DNA of 64,000 bases from Actinoplanes sp. L3-i22 (GCF_019704555.1 NZ_AP024745.1:2922501-2986500), one strand, 5' to 3'; positions 16,641 to 25,958 are shown, counted from the stretch's first letter. Translations and numbers: made by a program. Notes: generated by a model from the letters alone, not told the origin.

Positions 16641-17648
16641 TCAGGCCTGGGCCAGCGCCTCGCAGCAGGTGTCGATCAGCAGGCGGGTGACCACGTACGG
16701 GTCCACGTTCGCGTTCGGGCGGCGGTCCTCGATGTAACCCTTGCCGTCCTTCTCGACCTGCCACGGGATGCGCACCGACGCGCCGCGGTCCGACACGCCG
16801 TAGCTGTACTCGGTCCACGGGGCGGTCTCGTGCAGGCCGGTCAGGCGCTGGTCGATGCCGGCGCCGTAGCCGTCCACGTGCTCCTGGCGGCGCTTGCCCA
16901 GCGACTCCGCGGCGGTGATGATCGCGTCGTAGTTCTCGCGCATCGCCTCGGTGGAGAAGTTGGTGTGCGCGCCGGCGCCGTTCCAGTCGCCCTTGACCGG
17001 CTTCGGGTCCAGGGTGGCGGACACGCCGTGGTCCTCGGCGATGCGGTAGAGCAGCCAGCGGGCCACCCACAGCTCGTCGGCCACCTGCGGGGCGCCGACC
17101 GGGCCGATCTGGAACTCCCACTGGCCGGGCATGACCTCGGCGTTGATGCCGGACAGGTGCAGGCCGGCGGCCAGGCACGCGTCCATGTGCTCCTCGACGA
17201 TCTCGCGGCCGAAGACCTCGTCCGCGCCGACGCCGCAGTAGTAACCGCCCTGCGGGGCCGGGTAGCCACCGCCGACCGGGAAGCCGAGCGGGCGGCCGTC
17301 CTTGAAGAACGTGTACTCCTGCTCGATGCCGAAGATCGCCTTCTGGTCGGCGTACTTCTCGGCGGACGCGCGGCAGGCGGCGCGGGTGTTGGTCGGGTGC
17401 GGGGTGCCGTCGATCAGCTCGACCTCGCACAGGACCAGGATGTTCTTGCCACCACGGATCGGGTCCGGGCAGACGAACACCGGGCGGAGCACACAGTCCG
17501 ACTTGTCACCGGGCGCCTGGTTGGTGCTGGAACCGTCGAAACCCCAGATCGGCGGCTGCTCGCCGTCGGCCAGGATCTTGGTCTTCGACCGGAGCTTCGC
17601 GGTCGGCTGGGTTCCGTCGGTCCACAGGTACTCGGCCTTCACAGCCAT
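16641..17648 (-). CDS. glnII: Glutamine synthetase type II
   Basis: A 335-residue eukaryote-type glutamine synthetase that joins ammonia to glutamate using ATP. Landmarks are the N-terminal beta-grasp WGFDGSSTNQAPG, the catalytic FGIEQEYTFF, the ligand-binding GINAEVMPGQWEFQIGP and GAGAHTNFST, and the C-terminal PWQVEKDGKGYIEDRRPNAN. Length and motifs match GlnII of Streptomyces and Frankia, which coexists with hexameric GlnA. ATG at 17648 follows GAGGAG. Possible GlnR boxes lie about 100 bp upstream, which suits induction under nitrogen limitation. A strong hairpin ends the single-gene unit. Confidence 0.96.
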   Translation of the reverse strand: MAVKAEYLWTDGTQPTAKLRSKTKILADGEQPPIWGFDGSSTNQAPGDKSDCVLRPVFVCPDPIRGGKNILVLCEVELIDGTPHPTNTRAACRASAEKYADQKAIFGIEQEYTFFKDGRPLGFPVGGGYPAPQGGYYCGVGADEVFGREIVEEHMDACLAAGLHLSGINAEVMPGQWEFQIGPVGAPQVADELWVARWLLYRIAEDHGVSATLDPKPVKGDWNGAGAHTNFSTEAMRENYDAIITAAESLGKRRQEHVDGYGAGIDQRLTGLHETAPWTEYSYGVSDRGASVRIPWQVEKDGKGYIEDRRPNANVDPYVVTRLLIDTCCEALAQA

Positions 17649-17741
17649 TCAAATTCTCCTCAAGCGAAAACGGCGCCGGATGGCATTGCCGGACGACCCT
17701 GGCGCGGCGCGAGGAGGCTAACGGCCCAACATCAAATCCAT

Positions 17742-17780
17742 GTTTCCGATCCCGAACAACGGAACGGTGATCCCGGTAAC
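17742..17780 (-). promoter_or_regulatory. Possible GlnR-binding region upstream of glnII
   Basis: Read on the reverse strand, GTTAC-n6-CACCG and GTTCG-n6-GAAAC follow each other with a 7-bp gap. The actinobacterial GlnR pattern is GTNAC-n6-GAAAC repeated with about 22-bp spacing. Each half here has one good and one poor box, so this is only a candidate. Confidence 0.4.
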
Positions 17781-17909
17781 CATGAGTAGTGGCGGAGGTG
17801 CTGTCCACATGGAAGCGATTGACACATAATGTGACGGGCCCCACACTCTTGCCCGCGGCGGGTCCAGCAACGACTATCAGGGGTCAGTAGCGCGGGAGGA
17901 GGCGGCGCC

Positions 17910-18785
17910 GTGCAGATCCAGAGGATCGTGGTGGGCTACGACGGCTCGGTGGAGGCGCGTAAGGCGGCTCGCTGGGCCTTCGACGAGGCCGAGCGCACCG
18001 GCATGCCGGTGGAGCTGGTCTACGCGTACGAATGGCCCAGCTATGTGCCGGCCGCCGCGATGATGCCCGCCGCGGCCGTCTACCCGGACCTGGACACCGA
18101 TCTCGCGGTCACCGACATGCTCGGCCGGGCCGTGGACACCGCGATGAGCACCCATCCCGGGGTACGGGTGTGGGCCCGCGTCGAGCACTCCACCGCCGCG
18201 GTCGCCCTGATCCAGCGGGCCGCCGACGCCGCCCTGGTGGTGCTCGGCGGACGCCGTCCCAGCGGGGTGCGCGCCTGGCTCGGCACCACCAGCGGCTCGG
18301 TGAGCGCGCACGCCCGCTGCCCGGTGGTGGTGGTCCGCGGTGAGCCCCGGGTCACCGACCCGGTGGTGGCCGGGGTGGACGGGCCGGAGGCCGCCGGTAC
18401 GGTGCTGGGCTTCGCGTTCGAGCAGGCCGCGGTCCGGGGCGTGCCGGTCCGGGCGGTGCACGGCTGGTCGCCGCCGGACGGGCGGGACCTGCTCTGCGAG
18501 ACGAACCTGCGCGCGGTCGCCGAGGAGCGCGGCCGGCTGGAGGCGATGGTCGGCTGCTGGCGGCGGCGCTTCCCGGGCGTGCCGGTCAGCGCCGAGGTGG
18601 TGGTCGGGTCGCCGGGGGAGGTGCTGGCCCAGGCGGCCACCGGCGCTCAACTCGTGGTGGCCGGGGCCCGGTCGCGCCGCGCGCTGCTCGCCGGGCTGCG
18701 CCCGTCGGTCGGCCGGCATCTGCTGCACCGGGCGCGCTGCACGGTCGCGCTCGTCACCCGTACCCGGGCAGCAATTCGATTTTGA
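17910..18785 (+). CDS. Universal stress protein with two USP domains
   Basis: A 291-residue protein with two tandem USP domains (about 1-142 and 150-288). Domain 1 starts IQRIVVGYDGS and has the ATP-binding-type end VVLGGRRPSGVRAWLGTTSGSVSAHARCPVVVV, split by a Gly-rich turn. Domain 2 starts VVAGVDGPEA and ends VVAGARSRRALLAGL then SVGRHLLHRARCTVALV. GTG at 17910 has a GGGAGGAGG site 7 nt upstream. Actinobacterial double-USP proteins respond to hypoxia or dormancy, so a stress role is likely but unproven. Confidence 0.92.
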   Translation: MQIQRIVVGYDGSVEARKAARWAFDEAERTGMPVELVYAYEWPSYVPAAAMMPAAAVYPDLDTDLAVTDMLGRAVDTAMSTHPGVRVWARVEHSTAAVALIQRAADAALVVLGGRRPSGVRAWLGTTSGSVSAHARCPVVVVRGEPRVTDPVVAGVDGPEAAGTVLGFAFEQAAVRGVPVRAVHGWSPPDGRDLLCETNLRAVAEERGRLEAMVGCWRRRFPGVPVSAEVVVGSPGEVLAQAATGAQLVVAGARSRRALLAGLRPSVGRHLLHRARCTVALVTRTRAAIRF

Positions 18786-18800
18786 TCTGAACCGGCGCCG

Positions 18801-18854
18801 GAGCCGGCCTCGAAGGCGGCCGGAGCCGCCGGAGCCGGCCTCAGAGGCGGCCGG
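18801..18854. repeat. Duplicated 3' end of the XRE/DUF5753 gene
   Basis: A 23-bp sequence that begins GAGCCGGCCTC and ends AGGCGGCCGG occurs at 18801-18823 and again at 18832-18854, with 21 of 23 identical. The second copy covers the stop codon (18841-18843) and last codons of the reverse-strand gene; the first is non-coding. Confidence 0.7.
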
Positions 18855-19722
18855 CGTCCAGTTCGTCGAGGACGCGTTTCAGGAACTTGGGCGTCTCGGC
18901 CGGCGGCTGCGCCTCGATGAACAGCCGCCCGATCGCCGCCGCGTAGTTGTCCACCTCGTCCCGCTTGTCCAGGTAGAGCGCGCTTGTCAGGTGCTCGATG
19001 TAGACCACGTCGGGCAGTTCCTCGTGCGGGAAGCGCAGGATGCTGAACGCGCCACCGGCCGCCGCGTGCCCGCCGGAGTCGAACGGCACGATCTGCAGCC
19101 GCACGTTCGGCGACTCGCACGTCCCGATCAGCGCGACGATCTGCTCGCGCAGCACCGCCCGCCCGCCGATCGGCCGCCGCAGCGCCGCCTCGTCGAGCAC
19201 CGCCCAGAGCCGCGGCGCGTCGGCCCGCTGCAGCACCTTCTGCCGTTCCATCCGCAGGTTGGCGCGCCGGTCGATCTGGCCCGCGTCGGCGTTGCCGTGG
19301 CCGAGCTTGATCACCGCGCGGGCGTACGCGTCGGTCTGCAGCAGCCCCGGCACGAACTGCACCTCGTACGTCCGGATCAGCTCGGCCGCCTGCTCCAGGT
19401 CCAGATAGTTCTGGAACCAGGTGTCCAGCACGTCGCCGTACTGATGCCACCAGCTCGGCGCGTTCGCCTCCCGGGTCAGCGTGAGCATCCGGTCGTGCTC
19501 GATCCGGTCCTCGACGCCGTAGAGCTTGAGCAGGTCGACGATGTCGCGTTCCTTGAAGCCGACCCGGCCCAGCTCCATGCGGCTGATCTTGGATTCGGAC
19601 GCGCGGATGACGTAGCCCGCCTGCTCGCGCGACAACCCCTTGGCCCGGCGCAGCGCGCGCAGATGTGCGCCGACCTGGAGCCGGCGCACGGTCGAGCCGC
19701 CTATGTCATGTTCCTCCGCCAA
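18841..19722 (-). CDS. XRE-family regulator with DUF5753-like C-terminus
   Basis: A 293-residue cytosolic protein. The N-terminal helix-turn-helix (about 15-70) reads LGAHLRALRRAKGLSREQA then GYVIRASESKISRMELG. The remainder (about 95-285) resembles DUF5753, with the marker EVQFVPGLLQTDAYARA and LRQIVPF-like segments. In Streptomyces such regulators (Scr1/WhiJ-like) are usually paired with a small DUF397 protein; none is seen here. It follows the SAV2177-type methyltransferase gene by 47 bp in the same direction, so an operon is possible. DNA target and signal are unknown. Confidence 0.88.
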   Translation of the reverse strand: MAEEHDIGGSTVRRLQVGAHLRALRRAKGLSREQAGYVIRASESKISRMELGRVGFKERDIVDLLKLYGVEDRIEHDRMLTLTREANAPSWWHQYGDVLDTWFQNYLDLEQAAELIRTYEVQFVPGLLQTDAYARAVIKLGHGNADAGQIDRRANLRMERQKVLQRADAPRLWAVLDEAALRRPIGGRAVLREQIVALIGTCESPNVRLQIVPFDSGGHAAAGGAFSILRFPHEELPDVVYIEHLTSALYLDKRDEVDNYAAAIGRLFIEAQPPAETPKFLKRVLDELDAGRL

Positions 19723-19769
19723 GGAAACCTCCTCAGAGGCAGCCTAGACACTCGACTAAGACAGCGCGA

Positions 19770-20561
19770 TCAGGGCTTGCGACCGACGGCACAGTACTGG
19801 CTGATCTCGGGCGTGTCGTCCGATTCCGGGCGCCAGCGGGTCACCGAGACCACGCCCGGCTCGACCAGCTCCAGGCCCTCGAAGAGCGACGCGATCCGCT
19901 CCGGGGTGCGCAGGTGGTACTTCGGGTTCGCCGAGATGTTCCAGATCCGGGTGGCCTCGCGGACGTCCGGGTCGGTGTCGCTGCCGTCGTACATCGCGAA
20001 GTAGCTGCCGGAGGGGAAGCGGTCCAGCAGCGCGGCGATGATCTCCCGGGCCTCGTCGTCGGACTCCACGTGACCGAGGATGCCCATCAGCATCAGCGCG
20101 ACCGGCTGGTCGAAGTCGAGCGTCTCGGCGGCCTTGTCCAGGATCGCCCGCGGATCGTGCAGGTCGGCGTCGACATAGGCGGTCTTACCCTCGGCGGTGC
20201 TGGTCAGCAGCGCGCGGGCGTGGGCGAGCACGAGCGGGTCGTTGTCGACGTAGACGATCTTCGCGGCCGGGTTGGTGGCCTGCGCGACCTCGTGGGTGTT
20301 GTCCGCGGTGGGCAGCCCGGTGCCGATGTCCAGGAACTGGGTCACCTTGGCCTCGCCGGCCAGGAAGCGCACGGCGCGGACCAGGTACTGCCGGGAGAGG
20401 CGGGCGTGCGTGGCGAAGTGCGGCAGCGACGCGACGATCTGGTCACCGACGGCGCGGTCGACCTCGAAGTTGTCCTTGCCGCCGAGCAGGTAGTTCCAGA
20501 TCCGGGCGGTCTGCGGAACGCTGGTGTCGAGCTTGGGGGCGTCGGTGGGGTCCTGAGTCAC
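19770..20561 (-). CDS. SAV2177 family SAM-dependent methyltransferase
   Basis: A 263-residue protein of the large actinobacterial SAV2177 (DUF574) family. It has the family opening VPQTARIWNYLLGGKDNFEVDR, shown here as VPQTARIWNYLLGG and KDNFEVDRA, and the SAM-binding motif FLDIGTGLPTADNTHEVAQ. Substrates are unknown for the family. GTG at 20561 gives the normal length and has a GAGGAC site upstream; the open frame continues to 20753 only as antisense to rho. These genes are often found beside XRE/DUF5753 regulators, as here. Confidence 0.92.
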   Translation of the reverse strand: MTQDPTDAPKLDTSVPQTARIWNYLLGGKDNFEVDRAVGDQIVASLPHFATHARLSRQYLVRAVRFLAGEAKVTQFLDIGTGLPTADNTHEVAQATNPAAKIVYVDNDPLVLAHARALLTSTAEGKTAYVDADLHDPRAILDKAAETLDFDQPVALMLMGILGHVESDDEAREIIAALLDRFPSGSYFAMYDGSDTDPDVREATRIWNISANPKYHLRTPERIASLFEGLELVEPGVVSVTRWRPESDDTPEISQYCAVGRKP

Positions 20562-20649
20562 GCGCGCACGTCCTCGGGGCTGGGCGGACCCGATGTCCTT
20601 TGTGGATCCGCAGGCGTTCGGTCGCCGCCAGCATACCCATCCCGGACGG

Positions 20650-21810
20650 TCACGCCAGCGAGTGCGCCACCCGGCGAAGAAATTCCAGGTTGCTCGTTGT
20701 GGCGCGCAGCTGGGCCAGCAGTTGCTGCATGCCCTCGCGCCGATCCTGGCCACCGAGCGCGCGCCGGACCTGACCGACCACGGCCAGCTCGGCCGGCGAC
20801 AGCAGCAGCTCGTCGTGCCGAGTGCCGGTGCTGGCCAGGTCGATCGCCGGGAAGACCCGGGCCTCGGCCAGCGAACGGTCCAGTTTGACCTCGGCGTTGC
20901 CGGTGCTCTTGAACTCCTCGAAGATCACCGTGTCGAGGGCCGAGCCGTTCTCCACCAGGGCGGTCGCGATGATCGTCACCGAGCCGCCGCCCTCCAGGTT
21001 GCGGGCCGCGCCGAGCAGCCGCTTCGGCGGTTGCAGGGCACTGCTGTCCAGGCCGCCGGTGAGGGTGCGGCCCCGGCCGGCCGGCGCGATCAGGTTGTAG
21101 GCCCGGCCCAGCCGGGTGATCGAGTCGAGCAGGACGATCACGTCCGCCCCCTGCTCGGCGAGGCGTTTGGCCCGCTCGACGGCGAGCTCGGCGACCGCGG
21201 TGTGCTCCTGCGGCGGGCGGTCGAAGGTGGCCGCGCAGATCTCCGCCTTGGTGGTGCGCTGCCAGTCGGTGACCTCCTCGGGCCGCTCGTCGACCAGCAC
21301 CGCCATCAGGTGACAGTCCGGATGGTTGCGGGTGATCGCGTCGGCGACCTGGTGCAGGACGGTCGTCTTGCCGGCCTTCGGCGGGGCGACGATCAGGGCG
21401 CGCTGGCCCTTGCCGATCGGCATCATCAGGTCGAGCACGCGGGTGGTGAGCACGTCGCGCCCGGTCTCCAGGCGCAGCCGCTCCTGCGGGTAGAGGGCGG
21501 TCATCCGGTAGAACTCCGGCCGGCTGCCGGGCTCGCCGCCGTTGACCGCGGTGACCTGCAGGTGCACCGGCTTGCCGGGGCGGCCGACGCGGGCGAAACC
21601 GGTCACCCGGTCGCCGCGGCGCAGGCCCAGTCGCCGGGTGTCGGCGACGGCCACCGGCAGGTCGTCGGGGCCGGGAAGGTAGCCGTCGGCGCGCAGCCAG
21701 GCGCGGTCGTCGACGATGTCGAGAAGGGCGTCGACGGCGACGGTCTCCTCGGCTTGCGTGGGCAGCTCACGCTGCGGGTCAGGGCTTTTGCGGGTACGGA
21801 CATCGGTCAT
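20650..21810 (-). CDS. Short transcription termination factor Rho paralogue
   Basis: A 386-residue hexameric RNA-dependent ATPase of the Rho family. It has the OB-fold RNA-binding region (about 40-105, [19 protein letters not shown]), Walker [10 protein letters not shown] (142-150), Walker [17 protein letters not shown] (225-240), the Q-loop [15 protein letters not shown] and the R-loop region [19 protein letters not shown]. It lacks the N-terminal Rho_N domain and the long Arg/Asn-rich insert of the main actinobacterial Rho, which is 600-700 residues. It is therefore probably a second copy. The ATG at 21810 follows AGGAG. It has a leader of unknown function of up to 250 nt. Confidence 0.9.
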   Translation of the reverse strand: MTDVRTRKSPDPQRELPTQAEETVAVDALLDIVDDRAWLRADGYLPGPDDLPVAVADTRRLGLRRGDRVTGFARVGRPGKPVHLQVTAVNGGEPGSRPEFYRMTALYPQERLRLETGRDVLTTRVLDLMMPIGKGQRALIVAPPKAGKTTVLHQVADAITRNHPDCHLMAVLVDERPEEVTDWQRTTKAEICAATFDRPPQEHTAVAELAVERAKRLAEQGADVIVLLDSITRLGRAYNLIAPAGRGRTLTGGLDSSALQPPKRLLGAARNLEGGGSVTIIATALVENGSALDTVIFEEFKSTGNAEVKLDRSLAEARVFPAIDLASTGTRHDELLLSPAELAVVGQVRRALGGQDRREGMQQLLAQLRATTSNLEFLRRVAHSLA

Positions 21811-22067
21811 GAAGGTGGCTCCTGGAAGTCGGGCACGGAGCGGCCCGGGAGTGGGTGCCGGGCGGAAAACGGCCCGGGGGGGAGATCCCTGGGCACGAAC
21901 GGCCCGAAGGAAAGGTGTGATGACGGCGCTGAGAAGCGCGTCGAAAAACTGAGCTGAACCCGGGCGGGGAACCCCACCGGCATCCGAGTTGACCCCACCC
22001 TAGCACCGTTCGCGGATTCGGCCCAGTAGGGCAGGATGGGTGTCACAGTTCGCGGGGAGGGGACGCC

Positions 22068-22484
22068 ATGCCACTGTTGCGCCGGGTCATCGGATCGGTG
22101 CTGCGCCGGGTGCGCCAGCGCCAGGGCCGCACGCTGAAAGAGGTCGCCACCGAGGCCGGCGTGTCGCTGCCGTACCTGTCGGAGGTGGAGCGCGGCACCA
22201 AGGAGGCGTCGTCGGAGATCCTCGCGGCGATCTGCCGGGCGCTCGGGCTGCCGATGACCGACCTGCTCGACCTGGTCCGCCAGGAGCTGATCGTCAGTCA
22301 GCCGGTCCGTCCGGCCGGCCGGTTCGAGGTCGCCCAGGCGCACACCCCGGCTTCGCCCCGCGCCCAGGCCCGGCGCGGGCCGACCTGCTCGGTCAGCGGC
22401 CGCCGGCCGGCCCGGGTCGCGGCGGGCGGGCGTCCGCGCACCGGCCTGGCCCGGATGTCCGCCAGGCTGTTCGTGACCTGCTAG
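22068..22484 (+). CDS. ClgR-like XRE transcriptional regulator
   Basis: A 138-residue DNA-binding protein. The first about 75 residues match ClgR/PopR-type regulators: [20 protein letters not shown], then [21 protein letters not shown], a helix-turn-helix. ClgR activates Clp protease and stress genes. The C-terminal 60 residues are Arg/Ala/Pro-rich and unlike ClgR, lacking its degradation-tag ending, so this may be a paralogue. ATG at 22068 has a GGGGAGGGG site. Its stop TAG shares the CTAG tetranucleotide with the stop of the convergent hydrolase gene. Confidence 0.82.
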   Translation: MPLLRRVIGSVLRRVRQRQGRTLKEVATEAGVSLPYLSEVERGTKEASSEILAAICRALGLPMTDLLDLVRQELIVSQPVRPAGRFEVAQAHTPASPRAQARRGPTCSVSGRRPARVAAGGRPRTGLARMSARLFVTC

Positions 22485-24169
22485 TCCGGCGGAGTGACCT
22501 GGTCCGGCGGAGTGACCTGGTCCGGCGGAGTGACCTGGTCCGGCGGCGGGATCGGGAGGACGAGGCGCGAGGTGGACAGGTCGATCGTCCGGTGTGACGG
22601 CCGGGTCCGGGCCGAGGTGGCCGGGTCGTCGCCGGTGCCCAGGTTGCGCTCCCAGTGCGGATGCGAGCCGCCCGCGACGACCAGCCGGATCCGGTGCCCG
22701 CGGGCGAACCGGTGGGCGACGCTGTCGAGCTCGATCCGCACCATGTCCCCGGGCGCCGACGGGTCGAGTCGGCGGAACCCGTCGGCGACGTTACGGGAGC
22801 GGCCCTCGGCGTCGACGTCCGAGAGCCGGACGAACAGGTCGGCGTACGGGTTGTCGGACCGGTGCCCGAGCTCCGCCACCGGGCTGCCGAGGACCGCCAG
22901 CTCCGCGGGCAGCGGCTCGGAGGTGAAGGCGAGCACGTCGGAGCGCGCCGCCAGGGCACTGTCGTCGGTGTAGCCGGCGGTGATGCCCGGGGAGACCTGG
23001 GTGACGAACGCTCCGCCGTACGTCGGCGTCGGTTTTTCGGGGTTGTAGCGGAACTCGCCGATCTCGCCCGTCTCGGCCGGGAGCTCGGCCAGCAGCCCGC
23101 CGGAGCGCGGGTGGAGGACCCGCTCCACCGTCGCCGGCGGCCAGGCCGGCAGATCGCGCCAGCCCGCGCCCGGACCGCTGACGAACACCCGGACCGGCGC
23201 GGTGCGAGCGCCGCCCAGCTTCGCGGCGAACCAGGCGAGCGCGTCGGGAAGCAGGACGCGGGCACCCGCGGCGCCGCCCTCGGCGTGCGTCCACGGGCCG
23301 ATCGTGAGCCCGGCGCCGCGCTCGGCCAGCCGGGTGTACGCGGCCAGCGTCTGCCGGAGGAAACCGTCCTGCCAGCCGCCCTGCAGCAGCACCGGGATCC
23401 GGGTCCGGGCCAGGGCCTCGGTCAGGTCGGCGCGGTGCCACCACGGGTCGGCGGGGTCCCGCCGGCTGATCCACTCGCGGTACCAGGGCGCCTGCCCGTC
23501 CATCAGCTCGTCCGCGGCCTCGGTCAGCGGGAGCGCGGACAGGGCCCGCTGGATCTTGCCGCGGGCGGCGAGGACCGAGAACATCCGCGGCACGATCGGC
23601 CGCTCCTGCCGGGTCGTCACGAACGACCACTCGAACAGGGTGCTGAGCACGAACGCCCCGCCGGGGTAGGCGAAGCGGCGGAAGTCGTACGGCGCGCACG
23701 CGATCACCGCGGTGACCAGCTCGGGCGGCGGATCCATCAGCAGCGCCCACTGGGTGAAGCCGGAGTAGGAGTAGCCGTGGGTGACGAACCGTCCGTCGAA
23801 CCACGGCTGCCCGCGCAGCCACGCGACGACGTCGGCGGCGTCGTCGACCTCGCGCATGAACGGCTCGTACGTGCCACCCGACCCGAAGGTGCCCCGGCAC
23901 CGGACCAGCACCACCCGGTAGCCCCGGTTCGCGAACAGGCCGCCGGTCATCGAGGAGCCGAGCACGTTCACCCCGTACGGCGAGCTGACCAGCACCGTTC
24001 CCAGTGCCGGGCCGGTCGGCAGCAGCACGTCGGCGAGCAGCTCGACCCCGTCGCGCATCGGGATCCGCACGTCCCGCGCCACGCGGTAGTCGCCGGTCGG
24101 CGCCGGCAGCCGGGCGTATCTCGTCCACACCCGGTCGGCGAGCCGCTCCCCGAACGTCCGATCCCGCAT
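22481..24169 (-). CDS. CocE/NonD family hydrolase (peptidase S15 type)
   Basis: A 562-residue alpha/beta hydrolase with the X-Pro dipeptidyl-peptidase/cocaine-esterase architecture. The catalytic triad is S134 (HGYSYSG), D268 (GGWQDGF) and H295 (GPWTHAEGG). A helical cap lies at about 165-250 and a C-terminal jelly-roll domain at about 340-545 ([20 protein letters not shown]). No signal peptide is seen. The last 20 residues are a PDQVTP hexapeptide repeat with no known role. Ester or amide substrates are likely; the specific one is unknown. Confidence 0.93.
   Translation of the reverse strand: MRDRTFGERLADRVWTRYARLPAPTGDYRVARDVRIPMRDGVELLADVLLPTGPALGTVLVSSPYGVNVLGSSMTGGLFANRGYRVVLVRCRGTFGSGGTYEPFMREVDDAADVVAWLRGQPWFDGRFVTHGYSYSGFTQWALLMDPPPELVTAVIACAPYDFRRFAYPGGAFVLSTLFEWSFVTTRQERPIVPRMFSVLAARGKIQRALSALPLTEAADELMDGQAPWYREWISRRDPADPWWHRADLTEALARTRIPVLLQGGWQDGFLRQTLAAYTRLAERGAGLTIGPWTHAEGGAAGARVLLPDALAWFAAKLGGARTAPVRVFVSGPGAGWRDLPAWPPATVERVLHPRSGGLLAELPAETGEIGEFRYNPEKPTPTYGGAFVTQVSPGITAGYTDDSALAARSDVLAFTSEPLPAELAVLGSPVAELGHRSDNPYADLFVRLSDVDAEGRSRNVADGFRRLDPSAPGDMVRIELDSVAHRFARGHRIRLVVAGGSHPHWERNLGTGDDPATSARTRPSHRTIDLSTSRLVLPIPPPDQVTPPDQVTPPDQVTPPD
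22484..22545. repeat. 18-bp in-frame tandem repeat at the hydrolase 3' end
   Basis: Three exact copies of the 18-bp unit GTCCGGCGGAGTGACCTG start at 22484, 22502 and 22520, followed by a decayed copy. On the reverse strand each encodes one PDQVTP hexapeptide of the hydrolase tail. They begin at the shared stop-codon tetranucleotide. Confidence 0.9.
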
Positions 24170-24235
24170 ACCCCCGATCCTGACGCGCGCGCCCCGGCTA
24201 CGGAAGGACGCGGGCGCCCCGGCGACGGAAGACCG

Positions 24236-24997
24236 TCAGCTGTAGCGGGCCCACAGGTCGCGCAGAACCGTCCAGTCGCCGTTGATCGCGGTGCAGTCGG
24301 TCTCCAGGCGCAGGTCCGACAAGGCGCCGGCCCGTCCCCAGAAGACCCCGCAGGTCTTGTCGACGACATATTCGAAATAGGTCCCGGCGACACCACTCAC
24401 CGGCCCGGTCCGCGGCCCGGGCGCCATCGCCCCGGCACTCGTGCGGCTGATCTGCTCGCGGTAGCGCCGGGTGTCGTCGAACGCCTGCTGGGTCCCGAAC
24501 GTCTCGAAGTAGACGTGCACGTCGCCGGCCTGGCAGGTGACCGCCTCGACGCGGCCGTTGTCCAGCATCGGGCCGCCCGGGTCGCGCGCGGTCAGGCAGG
24601 CGCCCAGGTCGGGCAGCCAGGACTCGGCGAGCGTGGCTACCGCCGTACCGGCGAATTTGTCTTTCTGGGGTGGGTCTTCCGGGGTTGATCCCGAGGTGCC
24701 CAGCAGGTAACCGCCGACGCCGGTGAGGAGCGGGAGCACGATCGCCGCCCAGAGCAGCCGGCGGGACGGCTTCGGTGGCGCGGGCGCGGCCGCCGGCTCG
24801 GGCGGGGGCGTGACCGGGTTCTCCGGCCAGTGGCCGTCGTCGGAATCGGACTGCAGCGAGTCCCACGACGGCAGGCCCGACGTGGACGGCATGCCGGCGA
24901 CGGTGGGCGCGCTGAAGATCGGCGGGTGACCGGGCGACGTCGGCCCGTTCGCGGACCACTCACCCGGGGGCGGGGGGAGGGCGGGATCAACGCTCAC
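24236..24997 (-). CDS. Proline-rich single-pass membrane protein
   Basis: A 253-residue protein of unknown family. Residues 1-80 are Pro/Ser-rich and cytosolic, 81-100 form one transmembrane helix (LLWAAIVLPLLTGVGGYLLG), and 101-253 form an extracytoplasmic domain. That domain contains four cysteines (ACLTARD, AVTCQAG, KTCGVFW, LETDCTA), which could make two disulfides. GTG at 24997 is the start. The architecture is common among actinobacterial sensor-like or lipoprotein-like proteins beside cell-envelope genes, and an L,D-transpeptidase gene lies just upstream in the same direction. Function is unknown. Confidence 0.75.
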   Translation of the reverse strand: MSVDPALPPPPGEWSANGPTSPGHPPIFSAPTVAGMPSTSGLPSWDSLQSDSDDGHWPENPVTPPPEPAAAPAPPKPSRRLLWAAIVLPLLTGVGGYLLGTSGSTPEDPPQKDKFAGTAVATLAESWLPDLGACLTARDPGGPMLDNGRVEAVTCQAGDVHVYFETFGTQQAFDDTRRYREQISRTSAGAMAPGPRTGPVSGVAGTYFEYVVDKTCGVFWGRAGALSDLRLETDCTAINGDWTVLRDLWARYS

Positions 24998-25034
24998 GGC
25001 CCGGCAGGCTACCAGCGCCGTGTCACGAAACCGG

Positions 25035-25898
25035 TCAGGCGAGCACGGTCAATGTCGTACCCGGGGAAATCTCTTTCACCAGCTTCTCCTGGGCGTCCTT
25101 CGGCATGCGCAGGCAGCCGTTCGACACGCTGTGACCGAACGCGCTCTCCTTGTACCAGGCGTGGATGCCGGTGTGCGCCAGCTGGAACACCTCGGCCATC
25201 TTCTCCGGCTCCTCCGGGACCGAGCCGAGGACCAGCGCGTCCATGTTCAGGTAGATGTCGCCGCGCATCCGGGTGTTGCCCATCACGAACGTCCGCCCGA
25301 CCGGGGTCGGCGTCGACTTCGACCCGGTCGCCACCGTCCAGCGCTGCTGCTCCTGGCCGTCGCGCAGCCAGATCAGGGTGTGCTCGGACAGGTGCGCGAC
25401 CAGCTGGTCCCGCAGCGTGTCGGTGGTCCAGCCGCCCGGCGGCACCCAGCCGATCCGCCGGTTCGCCGACGGGGTCAGCACCGCGACCCAGCCGTCCTTC
25501 TCCCCGACGATCGGCACGACCGTGCGCAGCCCGCTGATCGACGGCGGCAGGAACGCCCGCGGCTTGCCGCCCGGCGCGTCGTAGAGCGCGACGTTGCGCG
25601 CCGGGTGCAGGCCCCGGGTCGGCGCGACCGTGGACGCCTGGTCCGGGTCGGCGGGCAGGCCCTTCGGCCCGGCCGTGTACTTGATCACCGGCAGGTCGGC
25701 GGGCGGCTTCGCGGCCGGCGGGGTGGTCGCCGGGAGGCTCGGTGCCGGCGCGGGCGCCGCCGAGACCGACGGGGTCACCCACTGGCCGGCGGTCGCGTCC
25801 GCGTCCCGGCTGTGGGCGAGAGCGACCGCGGCGCCGGTGGACAGCACCACCGCGGCGGTCGCGGCAGTCAGATACACGCGCGTGCGGGGGCTGACCAT
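25035..25898 (-). CDS. L,D-transpeptidase (YkuD domain)
   Basis: A 287-residue exported enzyme that makes 3-3 cross-links in peptidoglycan or attaches proteins to it. Residues 1-28 form a signal peptide or anchor (TAATAAVVLSTGAAVALA). A Pro/Ala-rich linker leads to an SH3-like region (about 95-155) and the YkuD domain at about 165-287. The catalytic signature is HTGIHAW then HSVSNGCLRM with nucleophile C262. The frame ends 38 bp before the start of the downstream membrane-protein gene, so they may be co-transcribed. Confidence 0.93.
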   Translation of the reverse strand: MVSPRTRVYLTAATAAVVLSTGAAVALAHSRDADATAGQWVTPSVSAAPAPAPSLPATTPPAAKPPADLPVIKYTAGPKGLPADPDQASTVAPTRGLHPARNVALYDAPGGKPRAFLPPSISGLRTVVPIVGEKDGWVAVLTPSANRRIGWVPPGGWTTDTLRDQLVAHLSEHTLIWLRDGQEQQRWTVATGSKSTPTPVGRTFVMGNTRMRGDIYLNMDALVLGSVPEEPEKMAEVFQLAHTGIHAWYKESAFGHSVSNGCLRMPKDAQEKLVKEISPGTTLTVLA

Positions 25899-25958
25899 CG
25901 GCCCAGACTAACCACCGGCCGGAAAAGATGAAGGATCTTGTAGTTCACATCTCCGCGA

